Source of the DNA: UBA1672 sp050633505
GTDB taxonomy: Bacteria > Pseudomonadota > Alphaproteobacteria > Micavibrionales > Micavibrionaceae
Direction: 5' to 3'
Assembly (NCBI GenBank): GCA_050633505.1
Contig: JBOEGQ010000001.1
Coordinates: forward strand, 89,078-153,077
DNA length: 64,000 nucleotides
The position numbers and the translations under genes are program-made. This document shows positions 54,511-63,161 of the stretch, one piece after another (the first letter of the stretch is position 1; every line of letters begins with the position of its first letter). The notes below the pieces were generated by a model that saw nothing but the letters and a program-made list of their open reading frames with translations, made no database searches and had not been told where the DNA came from.

Positions 54511-54810
54511 TTAGTGCAGATGCGAACTGTCATTCGCATTGGCAGATTGAGACATATATGAAGCAACAAAAGCTTTCCAGCAATCCCCTGCCTCACCTGC
54601 ACGATGTTCTGTCATCGCCTGACGTAACATGAAAGCCAACTCATTTTGCGTTAAATCCGGGTTGCGTAATGCATCGCGGAAACGTTCAAGCGCCATAACA
54701 GCATAATCTGCATAATCTGCATTATGAGGTTCATAAGAAGAAACAGTGTCATAAGCACGGCTCATTTCTTCAATAACTTGCCCCAGCTCTTTCCGAATAG
54801 CGTCCTGCAT
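54511..54810 (-). CDS. Unknown small soluble protein
   Basis: 99 residues, helical, with a YADYA repeat and C-terminal His-Leu-His. No signal peptide. A GGGAGA ribosome site lies upstream of ATG 54810. It lies upstream of the ribosomal operon in the same direction, separated by that operon's promoter. Function unknown. Confidence 0.65.
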   Translation of the reverse strand: MQDAIRKELGQVIEEMSRAYDTVSSYEPHNADYADYAVMALERFRDALRNPDLTQNELAFMLRQAMTEHRAGEAGDCWKAFVASYMSQSANANDSSHLH

Positions 54811-54956
54811 GAGAATCTCCCTTTAAAATATAGAATTATAAAAAATCGAATCAAAGTAATAATGTTTCTGATTCGTCCACACAGGCGCAATAATTACACA
54901 AAACATGCCTTTGATGCAAATTTACCCATGATAATTTCGCATACGTTATTATGTTA

Positions 54957-54984
54957 TTGACAAATGCACGCGATAAAATATGGT
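54957..54984 (+). promoter_or_regulatory. Candidate promoter of fabD
   Basis: TTGACA (54957-54962), 16-base spacer, TATGGT (54979-54984). A start near 54991 would exclude the ATG at 54980 and leaves the ATG at 55031, which also gives the normal FabD N-terminus. Confidence 0.5.
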
Positions 54985-55030
54985 CATGATCATTGAGAAA
55001 ACATCACCTTATAGAAAGAGATTAACAAAA

Positions 55031-55975
55031 ATGGCACGTGCTTTTGTATTTCCCGGACAAGGATCACAATTCATCGGTATGGGAAAGGATCTCGCCGAAA
55101 ACTTTACCGATGCAAAGGATGTTTTCGATGAGGTTGACGATGCCCTCTCACAGAAACTAAGCACACTTATGTTTGACGGTGATGAAGCCGAATTGAATAT
55201 GACAGAGAATACACAACCTGCCCTTATGGCAGTATCTGTCGCAATCGCGCGCATCCTTGAAAAGCAAGGAAACATCGCAATTAAAGACTTCAGTTCTTTT
55301 GTGGCCGGACATTCCCTCGGAGAATATTCCGCGTTAACAGCGGCCGGTACAATTGGTCTATCGGACTGTGCATGCCTTCTGAAACTACGGGGAAGCTCAA
55401 TGCAAAAAGCCGTACCCGTTGGGGTTGGCTCTATGGCGGCTGTCCTCGGTCTTGACTTTGACGTTGTTGCACGAATTGCACAAGAAGCCGCACAGGATCA
55501 AGTTTGCGCCGCGGCAAATGACAATTCAGACGGGCAAGTTGTCGTCAGCGGCCATAAAGATGCCGTTGAACGTGCCGTCAAATTAGCCAGTGAGAAAGGC
55601 GCACGTAAGGCGGTTATCCTTCCTGTCAGCGCACCATTCCATTGTGCATTAATGTCTCCGGCCGCAGATGCCATGACCCCTGCCCTTGCCGATACACAAT
55701 TTAACGCCCCCGTCGTTCCGGTTGTTACAAATGTAACAGCATCACAGGAAAACGATCCGCAAACACTTAAAACCCTTTTGATTGAACAAATCACGGGTAT
55801 GGTGCGCTGGCGTGAATCCGTTCTATATATGGGGAAAGAAGGCGTCACCGAAATGGTGGAATTGGGCGCTGGCAAAGTTCTAAGTGGCCTTGCACGACGC
55901 ATCGATCGCTCTATCAAATGCGAAAGCGTTGGCACGAGCGAACAAATTGACGCCTTGATTGAAAAGCTTAAATAA
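55031..55975 (+). CDS. fabD: Malonyl-CoA:ACP transacylase
   Basis: Loads malonyl onto acyl carrier protein for fatty acid synthesis. 314 residues from ATG 55031, which gives the family start MARAFVFPGQGSQFIGMG. Nucleophile elbow GHSLGEYSA and the C-terminal catalytic His in VSAPFHCALM are present. Normal length. acpP and fabF, which often follow in this cluster, are not here. Confidence 0.94.
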   Translation: MARAFVFPGQGSQFIGMGKDLAENFTDAKDVFDEVDDALSQKLSTLMFDGDEAELNMTENTQPALMAVSVAIARILEKQGNIAIKDFSSFVAGHSLGEYSALTAAGTIGLSDCACLLKLRGSSMQKAVPVGVGSMAAVLGLDFDVVARIAQEAAQDQVCAAANDNSDGQVVVSGHKDAVERAVKLASEKGARKAVILPVSAPFHCALMSPAADAMTPALADTQFNAPVVPVVTNVTASQENDPQTLKTLLIEQITGMVRWRESVLYMGKEGVTEMVELGAGKVLSGLARRIDRSIKCESVGTSEQIDALIEKLK

Positions 55976-56004
55976 GAAAAAATATTTACGTGAAAAATAG
56001 AGTG

Positions 56005-56286
56005 CTATGCCGATAGCTCTACAGTCGGGAAGTATTCTTCTTCGTTCACAGATGGCTCATCCGTGTTGAACTTGGCCATATAGGGGTGCTCCTGCTCTGG
56101 CAGTGGCTCCCAATTAACCTCGTTTGCATCTTCGATATTCTGAACAACATCATAAACAGCATCTGCAACACATGTATTACCGAGGAATTGTCCGTGAATA
56201 TCCGCATCGGATTTAATGGTTTCGACCAACTCAACCAATGCAAGTACGTCTTCCTCATAATCAAAAGAAACTTCATCTTTAGGCAT
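56005..56286 (-). CDS. Unknown acidic small protein, pair member
   Basis: 93 residues, very acidic (many D and E, for example DANEVNWEPLPEQE). No signal peptide. Starts eight bases before the stop of the preceding gene, so it is translationally coupled. Function unknown. Confidence 0.6.
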   Translation of the reverse strand: MPKDEVSFDYEEDVLALVELVETIKSDADIHGQFLGNTCVADAVYDVVQNIEDANEVNWEPLPEQEHPYMAKFNTDEPSVNEEEYFPTVELSA

Positions 56287-56608
56287 CTTCGGCCTCCCTC
56301 ACACGCTCTAGCATACTTTGAAGCGTATTCAATAACCGCATACGATCTTTCTTAACATCCGGATCTTTTGTTGTATGCGCCACTTGTGCTTCCATACAGA
56401 TTTGGCGGAGATAATCAATCTGGTCAGAAATCCTGATATCCTTGTCGCGGCTAACATATGAAGCATCATTCACCATCAGGTTACGCATAGGTGCCAAGAC
56501 CTGCTCTAATGTTTTCATCTTAACCGGAACTGTCGGGCGAAGGTTTAGTGACGGATCATTTTGTGCCGCCACATAAAATTGTTGTTTTACCGCAGTTCTT
56601 AAACTCAT
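56279..56608 (-). CDS. Unknown small soluble protein, pair member
   Basis: 109 residues with a polar helical composition (for example ISDQIDYLRQICMEAQVAH and LLNTLQSMLERVREAE). No recognised motif. First of a two-gene unit that lies between fabD and fabG on the opposite strand, which splits the fatty-acid genes. Confidence 0.6.
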   Translation of the reverse strand: MSLRTAVKQQFYVAAQNDPSLNLRPTVPVKMKTLEQVLAPMRNLMVNDASYVSRDKDIRISDQIDYLRQICMEAQVAHTTKDPDVKKDRMRLLNTLQSMLERVREAEDA

Positions 56609-56737
56609 TATCTCTTACTCGTCCATCTCTGTTAAAGAGCAGCATAAATAATAGCAAATAATATATAAAAATATAATTTGAGGCTTATTTACGCCTGTTT
56701 TTATGTTATGTCAACAAAAATAGAATGGTTGCCCTCA

Positions 56738-56756
56738 ACTAATGATAATCATTCGC
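56738..56756. promoter_or_regulatory. Fur-type box upstream of fabG
   Basis: The core AATGATAATCATT (56741-56753) is a palindrome; in the 19-base Fur alignment GATAATGATAATCATTATC, 15 of 19 bases match. It lies about 20 bases before CATAAT (56772-56777), a possible -10 of a plus-strand promoter, and 102 bases before the fabG ATG. The regulated gene may be fabG or an unannotated transcript between 56780 and 56858. Confidence 0.5.
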
Positions 56757-56858
56757 ATCTAAAGCGTGTGGCATAATACTCCTTTTATCACGCTTTACAA
56801 CCCCTATTCTTATGTTTAAACCATTACATCGAACTTAACGTAAAAAGGTTAATAAATT

Positions 56859-57596
56859 ATGTTCAATTTTACAGAAAAATGTGCGCTTGTAACAGGTGCA
56901 ACAGGCGGAATCGGTGGAGAAATTGCAAAAGCACTGCATGCGCAAGGGGCGATTGTTGCTCTTTCAGGGCGTAATGAAGAGAAACTGAATAGCCTTGCTC
57001 AGGAATTAGGAGAGCGCGCTCATGTTCTACCAGCGGACCTATCCAGTCAAGACGCGATCAAAGACCTTATCAAGCGCGCAGATGAAGCCATGGGTAAAAT
57101 TGATATTCTCGTAAATAACGCAGGTCTGACCCGTGACGGGCTTTCTATGCGTATGAGCAATGCCGACTGGCAAGATGTTCTGGACGTTAATCTAACGGCT
57201 CCCTTCCAACTTGCACAAGCAGTGCAACGCGGCATGATGAAACGTCGCTCAGGCCGTATTATCAATGTATCATCTGTAGTTGGCGTTACAGGCAATCCGG
57301 GTCAATGTAACTATGTCGCCTCAAAAGCAGGCATGATTGGCTGGTCGAAAGCCATGGCAGCAGAAGTGGCCTCACGCGGTATTACGGTCAACTGTATCGC
57401 ACCGGGCTTTATCGCAACGGCAATGACCGATGCATTAAATGATGATCAAAAAGCAAAAATCAATTCAACCATTCCTGCCGGTAAAATGGGAAGCAGCGAA
57501 GACATCGCTGCCGCCGCCGTATTTTTGGCCAGTGATGAAGCCGGATACGTTACAGGCCAAACCGTCCATGTTAATGGCGGCATGGCAATGATTTAA
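56859..57596 (+). CDS. fabG: 3-oxoacyl-ACP reductase
   Basis: NADPH-dependent short-chain dehydrogenase in fatty acid elongation. 245 residues: VTGATGGIGGEIA cofactor loop, LVNNAGLTRDGLSMRM, NVSSVVG catalytic Ser and YVASKAGMIG with the Tyr-x-x-x-Lys pair. The C-terminal YVTGQTVHVNGGMAMI is typical of FabG. A phosphatase gene follows after five bases. Confidence 0.95.
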   Translation: MFNFTEKCALVTGATGGIGGEIAKALHAQGAIVALSGRNEEKLNSLAQELGERAHVLPADLSSQDAIKDLIKRADEAMGKIDILVNNAGLTRDGLSMRMSNADWQDVLDVNLTAPFQLAQAVQRGMMKRRSGRIINVSSVVGVTGNPGQCNYVASKAGMIGWSKAMAAEVASRGITVNCIAPGFIATAMTDALNDDQKAKINSTIPAGKMGSSEDIAAAAVFLASDEAGYVTGQTVHVNGGMAMI

Positions 57597-57601
57597 TTAT
57601 A

Positions 57602-58285
57602 ATGTGTTATGATCTGGTCATATTCGATTGTGATGGTACGCTTGTTGATAGTGAGTACCTGAATATCAAAGCAATTGTTAGCTTTCTTAACGATTTTGGT
57701 ATCCATGACTATGATATCGAATATGGCCTGTCACACTTTTCAGGGTTTCGCTTTAGTGCGATCATAGGAAAGATCGCACAGGAAACAGGGTTCACCTTCC
57801 CCGACAACGCATCAAAACTCTACTTAAGTAAAGTTCGTGCTCTGGCTTCAACGGATATGAAACGTATTGAGAACGCAGATAAGATGGTCGAATGCGCATC
57901 GCGCAATACAAAGGTCTGCGTTGTTTCGAATGGAGAGCGACAAAACGTTCTGTCATCCATTCATTTTGCAGGCCTTGATACGTTCTTTCCCGATCAAAAC
58001 GTGATTAGTGGCCTCATGGCCCCTAACCCGAAACCTGCACCGGATTTGTTTCTTCTTGCCGCGCAACAACATGACGTTTCACCGCATAAATGTCTGGTCA
58101 TAGAAGACAGCAGCGCCGGTGTCACAGGTGCACATGCCGCAAACATGGATGTATGGGGGTTCTGCGGAACACACCACGCACCAAAGGAACACGCCGATGC
58201 ACTGATCAAGGCCGGCGCAGAAAAAACATTTCTTTCCATGCAAGACATGATCGAAACATTTCAATCCCGTCTAGATAAAATCTAA
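57602..58285 (+). CDS. HAD-superfamily phosphatase (beta-phosphoglucomutase/Gph type)
   Basis: 227 residues. HAD motif I FDCDGTLVDSEY with both catalytic Asp; the cap domain between 18 and 90; motif II VVSNG; motif III with KPAPDLFLLAA and VIEDSSAGVTGAHAAN (Glu-Asp). Substrate not known; sugar phosphates or phosphoglycolate are typical for this group. Five bases after fabG, so probably co-transcribed. Its 3' end overlaps the convergent gene by 15 bases. Confidence 0.87.
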   Translation: MCYDLVIFDCDGTLVDSEYLNIKAIVSFLNDFGIHDYDIEYGLSHFSGFRFSAIIGKIAQETGFTFPDNASKLYLSKVRALASTDMKRIENADKMVECASRNTKVCVVSNGERQNVLSSIHFAGLDTFFPDQNVISGLMAPNPKPAPDLFLLAAQQHDVSPHKCLVIEDSSAGVTGAHAANMDVWGFCGTHHAPKEHADALIKAGAEKTFLSMQDMIETFQSRLDKI

Positions 58286-58852
58286 TGCGCATAAATGATC
58301 GAAGAATGCCTTTTGATTATGCCGTTGTTCACGCGGATATGTTTTTTTCAATAACATATAAGCCTGAATAAGCTTCTTATGGGAGCTCTGTACAAGAGTA
58401 TAATGCTTATACGTGCTATACATTGCCCTTTTGGGGATCGCATCATTATTTTTATATCTCTTATTAAAAAAAGCTTGCTGCTCACGCACCGATTCAAGAA
58501 CTAGTTTTTCAACCTGTAACAATGTTTTGGTCGGTGCACGAACCAAATCGAAGCTGGCGAGAATATTCCCTATTTCCTTATTATACTGCTCAATATACGA
58601 GGCACTTTTCTTTTCCTCAAAATAACGCAACATCACAACACGCTCACGCATTGCCAAATCTGTTGCAAAGAAAAGATGGTCTATATACTTTTTTTCTTCC
58701 TCACTCATTGTTGCGCGGCTTTGATCGAATTGTGTGCGACCATGCGGAATTGATCGATAAGCCTCATCAATTGTTATATCGGAGGCCTGAGATACATTGC
58801 CACATCCCAAAATGACGGTGACAACAATAACCGTTATAATCTTACGTAACAT
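58271..58852 (-). CDS. Secreted protein of unknown function, possible lipoprotein
   Basis: 193 residues from ATG 58852, chosen for the AGGGGAAG ribosome site six bases upstream; an upstream in-frame ATG would lie inside the asparaginase-like gene. The N-terminal region MLRKIITVIVVTVILGC is a signal peptide with a possible lipobox (ILGC, Cys17). The rest is polar and helical. Its start overlaps the previous gene by 11 bases. No family recognised. Confidence 0.7.
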   Translation of the reverse strand: MLRKIITVIVVTVILGCGNVSQASDITIDEAYRSIPHGRTQFDQSRATMSEEEKKYIDHLFFATDLAMRERVVMLRYFEEKKSASYIEQYNKEIGNILASFDLVRAPTKTLLQVEKLVLESVREQQAFFNKRYKNNDAIPKRAMYSTYKHYTLVQSSHKKLIQAYMLLKKTYPREQRHNQKAFFDHLCALDFI

Positions 58853-59369
58853 ATATCTTCCCCTCCCCCCTTGGTTCAAAACGCCCGATCTCCACGTTCT
58901 TATCAACTTCATTGGCGGAGAAAAGCCGCGCATTCATCGCCACATAAACCCCTGCTTCTGTATTCTGAACCTGTGCAATTGCGTAACCAAGATTGAAGCC
59001 ACCATCACTCATCGCAAATTCTTTTAAAGGGATCATTGCGCCAGTCAAAATAACTGTCTTGTCTATACCCTTCAAATGCTCTGACAGATATTGCGCAGTT
59101 TGCGCCATTGTTGAGGTTCCGTGAATAATGATAACTTGATTTGCCTGCGCCACCTTAATCGCATCGACAATATTTGCACGAATCTTGTCATTCATTTCAA
59201 AGCTATCAATCTGACAGACGACTTCAAAATTCGATTCAGGATAGGCCTTTATCACACGATCCAGATAATCAGGAAGGATAGACTGACATAAAAACTCAGG
59301 CTTTTCGGTCAACGGATCATATGATTTTTCAATCGTCCCACCCGTCAGAATAAAATGAATTGCGTCCAT
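58842..59369 (-). CDS. Short asparaginase-domain protein
   Basis: 175 residues, equal to the N-terminal domain of bacterial L-asparaginases (about 330 residues). The TGGTI loop (Thr9-Gly-Gly-Thr12) and the VILTGAMIPL motif are present. The second catalytic motif is HGTST where asparaginases have HGTDT; the Asp that helps bind substrate is replaced by Ser. Short single-domain members exist in other bacteria, so truncation is not proof of a pseudogene. ATG 59369 lies four bases after the pyk stop and is probably translated from a GGAAAGG inside pyk. Activity unknown. Confidence 0.75.
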   Translation of the reverse strand: MDAIHFILTGGTIEKSYDPLTEKPEFLCQSILPDYLDRVIKAYPESNFEVVCQIDSFEMNDKIRANIVDAIKVAQANQVIIIHGTSTMAQTAQYLSEHLKGIDKTVILTGAMIPLKEFAMSDGGFNLGYAIAQVQNTEAGVYVAMNARLFSANEVDKNVEIGRFEPRGEGKIYVT

Positions 59370-59373
59370 ATTT

Positions 59374-60792
59374 CTACTCAACCTTTCCAATGCGTAAAAT
59401 ATTGGTTGTCCCCTGCACCCCAAATGGCACACCTGCCGTCATAATGAAGCGATCACCTTTTTGAATAAAACCTTTATTCACCGCAATTTCCGAGGCATGA
59501 CGCGCCGGCCCAGTAAAATCTTCCTCACGCGCGTCATCATGGATTGGGCATACGCCATAAGACAAAACAATGCGCCGTGCGACGTTTAAATCAGGTGTAA
59601 GGCATATAATCGGAATTTCGGGGCGCTGGCGCGCCGTTCGTAACGCCGTTGAACCCGACATTGTGTAATTCACGATAAGCTTGGCATCAACATCCTGTGC
59701 CACATAATAGGCCGCCGTTGTAATTGCATCCGACGGTGTATTTAAGGCATCCGGCCTCGACGTTTCCATCATTTCTAAATAAGTCTCATCATCTTCAATC
59801 CTGCACGCAATTCTATCCATCATCTCTACCGCACGTACAGGATACTCTCCCACCGCCGTTTCTGCCGACAGCATTACACAATCTGCACCATCATAAACTG
59901 CCGTCGCTACATCCGAAGCTTCCGCACGTGTCGGACGCGCATTTGTAATCATGGACTCCAACATCTGCGTTGCCACAACAATCGGCTTTCCAAGGTCCCT
60001 CACCATACGCACAACGTTTTTTTGCACCGCCGGAACATCTTCGGGCGGAATTTCAACGCCTAAATCACCACGTGCCAACATCACACCATCTGCTGCATCT
60101 ACAATTTCTTCAAGCTGCATCAAGGCGGATGGTTTTTCAATTTTCACCATCAATGCCGCCCGCCCATTTATCAAATCACGGGCCTCATGCACATCTTCGG
60201 GCGTCTGGACAAAGCTTTGTGCAATCCAGTCAACATCCATGTCGAGCGCAGCGACCAAATCCTTTCGATCTTTATCCGTCAGTGCAGGAATTGGCAAAAC
60301 CGTCCCGGGAATATTAAACCCCTTATTATTGCTAAGCACTGATCCGGATTGTATTTCCCCGATAAGATATCCGTCCCCCTTTTCAACAATCTCAACACGC
60401 ACCTTCCCATCATCCAGAAAAATTAAGCTTCCGGTTTCCATGGCCGCGATAACCTCAGGATGTGGAAGACAAACACGCGTTTCATCACCAAGCGTCGAAT
60501 CAGTATCGAATCGAAAGTGCTGTCCTTTTTCGATTCGAATCGAATCGTCTTTAAATGTCCCAATCCTTAATTTAGGCCCCTGAAGATCTGCAATAACGCC
60601 AACCGGATGGTTATACCTCTTCTCTACCGCGCGTATTCCCTGCAACACAGCGTAATGATCTTCATGCGATCCATGAGAAAAATTCAATCGAAACAGGTCA
60701 ACACCTGCCTGAAAAAGCTCTTCAATCATCTTTTCATCAGACGACGCCGGACCTATGGTTGCTAAAATCTTTGTTTGTCTATTCCTACGCAT
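59374..60792 (-). CDS. pyk: Pyruvate kinase
   Basis: Last step of glycolysis, phosphoenolpyruvate to pyruvate. 472 residues from ATG 60792, chosen over the GTG three codons upstream because AGGA lies ten bases before the ATG but only one before the GTG. Motifs RQTKILATIGPASS, LFRLNFSHGSHEDH, the active-site MVKIEKPSA and LARGDLGVEIP, and KPIVVATQMLESM are present. Co-transcribed with the asparaginase-like gene. Confidence 0.95.
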   Translation of the reverse strand: MRRNRQTKILATIGPASSDEKMIEELFQAGVDLFRLNFSHGSHEDHYAVLQGIRAVEKRYNHPVGVIADLQGPKLRIGTFKDDSIRIEKGQHFRFDTDSTLGDETRVCLPHPEVIAAMETGSLIFLDDGKVRVEIVEKGDGYLIGEIQSGSVLSNNKGFNIPGTVLPIPALTDKDRKDLVAALDMDVDWIAQSFVQTPEDVHEARDLINGRAALMVKIEKPSALMQLEEIVDAADGVMLARGDLGVEIPPEDVPAVQKNVVRMVRDLGKPIVVATQMLESMITNARPTRAEASDVATAVYDGADCVMLSAETAVGEYPVRAVEMMDRIACRIEDDETYLEMMETSRPDALNTPSDAITTAAYYVAQDVDAKLIVNYTMSGSTALRTARQRPEIPIICLTPDLNVARRIVLSYGVCPIHDDAREEDFTGPARHASEIAVNKGFIQKGDRFIMTAGVPFGVQGTTNILRIGKVE

Positions 60793-61032
60793 GATTCTCA
60801 CTTCCTTTTAGCAAGGGATTCCCTTTGTTCTCTTAAAAATCAGTCTACCAGAGTTTGAAAAAAACGCACCAGATCTTGTGTTAATGACCCCCAAGATATA
60901 GCAAGAGTAATGGTAACAATCTTTCAAAAATCACTTTTTTTTACGGGGATAAAGACTGGGATATATCGTTTTTTTATCGTTGAATCAGGGGGTTCAATGA
61001 CATGGAATAAAATCATTAGGAATAAATTCTAA

Positions 61033-61061
61033 TTGGCAGCCCATACGAGATATAGTATGTT
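61033..61061 (+). promoter_or_regulatory. Promoter of nrdA overlapped by an NrdR box
   Basis: TTGGCA (61033-61038), 17-base spacer, TATGTT (61056-61061). The upstream NrdR box fills the spacer and reaches the -10. Confidence 0.5.
61043..61058 (+). promoter_or_regulatory. NrdR box 1
   Basis: ATACGAGATATAGTAT matches 12 of 16 bases of the NrdR consensus ACACWATATATWGTGT and is roughly palindromic. It lies 32 bases (three helical turns) from box 2. Confidence 0.65.
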
Positions 61062-61074
61062 ACCTACCAGATGA

Positions 61075-61090
61075 TCACAACAAATTGTGT
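61075..61090 (+). promoter_or_regulatory. NrdR box 2
   Basis: TCACAACAAATTGTGT matches 13 of 16 consensus bases. NrdR, an ATP/dATP-sensing repressor, typically binds two boxes 31-32 bases apart near nrd promoters, as here. Confidence 0.7.
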
Positions 61091-61170
61091 TTTATCTGTC
61101 TTTCAAAAACCATTCCTTGAAGATATTTCAATAAGAATGAAGAAAAACGTATAATTAGGGAGTAGTGCTC

Positions 61171-63009
61171 ATGTTTGACGTCGCGCAAATGGAGAGGGGA
61201 AATCGTGTCCAGATCGATAGATCAAGAGACGAGAACCTTACAGAATTCGGAAAAGCAACCTTAACCGACCGTTACCTCATGCCAGAGGAACAATATCAGG
61301 ATTTGTTTGCGCGCAATGCCATGTATTACGGTGATGACAGTGAACACGCACAACGCATTTACGATTACATCTCCAAACTCTGGTTTATGCCTTCAACCCC
61401 CATTCTATCCAATGGCGGAACAAGTCGTGGCTTACCGATTTCCTGTTTCCTGAACGAAACCGGAGACTCTCTTGAGAACATTGTATCTCTTTGGAATGAG
61501 AATGTATGGCTGGCATCTCTTGGCGGTGGTATCGGCTCTTATTGGGGTAATGTACGCTCCATCGGTGAAAAGGTCGGACGCAACGGGAAGACCTCAGGTA
61601 TTGTTCCGTTTATTCGCGTTATGGACTCCCTTACCCTTGCAATCTCACAAGGGTCTTTACGCCGTGGTAGCGCCGCGATTTACCTGCCTGTGTGGCATCC
61701 CGAGATTGAAGAATTCGCAGAAATACGTCGCCCAACAGGTGGAGATCCGAACCGTAAGGCCTTAAACCTTCATCATGGTGTTTTGATTCCAAACCGCTTT
61801 ATGGAGGCCGTTGAAAATGATGAAGAGTGGGCGCTGCGCTCTCCTAAAGATAATGCTGTTGTTGATAAAATAAACGCGCGTGACCTTTGGATACGCCTTC
61901 TTACCGCACGTGTAGAAACGGGTGAGCCATATTTCATCTTTATTGATCATGTAAACGATGCCATTCCTGATCACCATAAAATGGCCGGTCTGAATGTAAA
62001 GATGTCTAATCTATGTTCGGAAATTACACTACCGACCGGTGAAGATCATTTGGGTAATGAACGTACGGCGGTTTGCTGTTTATCTTCACTCAATCTTGAG
62101 AAATTTGACGAATGGCAAGACCACCCGACATTTATTGAAGACGTCATGCGATTTTTGGATAATGTCCTGTCTGACTTTATTGAAAAAGCCCCTGACTCAA
62201 TGAAACGTGCAAAATATGCCGCGATGCGCGAACGCTCAATCGGATTAGGCGTTATGGGCTTTCACTCTTTCCTACAGTCAAAGATGCTACCGATGGAAGG
62301 TGTGATGGCAAAGGTCTGGAACCGTCGTATATTCCAACATATCAAACGTCAGGCAGATGATGCCTCGGTTAAGCTTGCACATGAGAGAGGCCCCTGCCCG
62401 GATGCGGCTGACTATGGGATTATGGAACGCTTCTCTAACAAAATGGCGATTGCACCAACGGCAAGTATTTCCATCATTTGCGGTGGTGCTTCCCCTGGTA
62501 TTGAGCCAATTGCGGCGAATGCCTATACCCATAAAACATTATCCGGATCATTCCCGGTTCGGAATAAGTATCTTGAAAAGCTTTTGGATGATAAAGGCCT
62601 CAATACAGATGATATATGGAGCTCTATCTTCACAAATGAAGGATCAGTGCAGCACCTTGCGGAGTTAAGTGAAGAAGAAAAAGATGTCTTCAAGACAGCC
62701 TTCGAAATAGATCAGCGCTGGATTATTGAACATTCGGCTGATCGCACACCGTTTGTTTGTCAGGCACAAAGTGTGAATGTCTTCTTACCTGCAAATGTGC
62801 ACAAGGCAGACCTGCACCGCATACACTTTGAAGCATGGAAAAAAGGATGTAAAAGCCTGTATTATTGTCGGTCAAAATCCATCCAACGCGCAGAAAGCGA
62901 CGCATCATGGAAACGTGCCCAAGACGAAAAACAAGATGAGGATGAACAGGGTGCAATGGGCGATGGCAGCGGCGGCTCTATGTACGAAGAATGCCTTGCA
63001 TGCCAGTAA
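61171..63009 (+). CDS. nrdA: Ribonucleoside-diphosphate reductase, large subunit (class I)
   Basis: Makes deoxynucleotides from ribonucleoside diphosphates. 612 residues from ATG 61171, where GGGAG lies eight bases upstream; the GTG two codons earlier has no such spacing. The N-terminal ATP-cone of many NrdA proteins is missing, giving a short form common in alphaproteobacteria. The substrate cysteines include the SCFLNET and NLCSEITLP sites, the radical Cys region AVCCLSSLNLEKF, and a C-terminal redox pair CLAC. No nrdB follows; the small subunit must be elsewhere. Preceded by two NrdR boxes and followed by a terminator. Confidence 0.92.
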   Translation: MFDVAQMERGNRVQIDRSRDENLTEFGKATLTDRYLMPEEQYQDLFARNAMYYGDDSEHAQRIYDYISKLWFMPSTPILSNGGTSRGLPISCFLNETGDSLENIVSLWNENVWLASLGGGIGSYWGNVRSIGEKVGRNGKTSGIVPFIRVMDSLTLAISQGSLRRGSAAIYLPVWHPEIEEFAEIRRPTGGDPNRKALNLHHGVLIPNRFMEAVENDEEWALRSPKDNAVVDKINARDLWIRLLTARVETGEPYFIFIDHVNDAIPDHHKMAGLNVKMSNLCSEITLPTGEDHLGNERTAVCCLSSLNLEKFDEWQDHPTFIEDVMRFLDNVLSDFIEKAPDSMKRAKYAAMRERSIGLGVMGFHSFLQSKMLPMEGVMAKVWNRRIFQHIKRQADDASVKLAHERGPCPDAADYGIMERFSNKMAIAPTASISIICGGASPGIEPIAANAYTHKTLSGSFPVRNKYLEKLLDDKGLNTDDIWSSIFTNEGSVQHLAELSEEEKDVFKTAFEIDQRWIIEHSADRTPFVCQAQSVNVFLPANVHKADLHRIHFEAWKKGCKSLYYCRSKSIQRAESDASWKRAQDEKQDEDEQGAMGDGSGGSMYEECLACQ

Positions 63010-63017
63010 AATTAATC

Positions 63018-63048
63018 AAAAGGAGCCTTTAGGCTCCTTTTTTATTTT
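63018..63048 (+). terminator. Rho-independent terminator after nrdA
   Basis: AAAAGGAGCC (63018-63027) pairs with GGCTCCTTTT (63032-63041) around TTTA, followed by a T-rich tract. Nine bases after the nrdA stop. Confidence 0.9.
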
Positions 63049-63161
63049 CGCACATTTAAACGCACTATGATCGCCGCATTTTTAGGGGGGGATTTCACCT
63101 ATACAAAAATACTCTGACACGATATAAAATCATTATCTTAAACTGATCTCAGGGATAAAGA

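Larger units (their letters stand above)
60793..61170. other. 378-base divergent intergenic region between pyk and nrdA
   Basis: No gene. Near pyk is a small palindrome AAGGGATTCCCTT (about 60815-60827); the central part is AT-rich (TTTTTTTTA near 60945). The nrdA side has a promoter and two NrdR boxes, listed separately. The GGGAG ribosome site of nrdA lies at 61158-61162. Confidence 0.6.
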
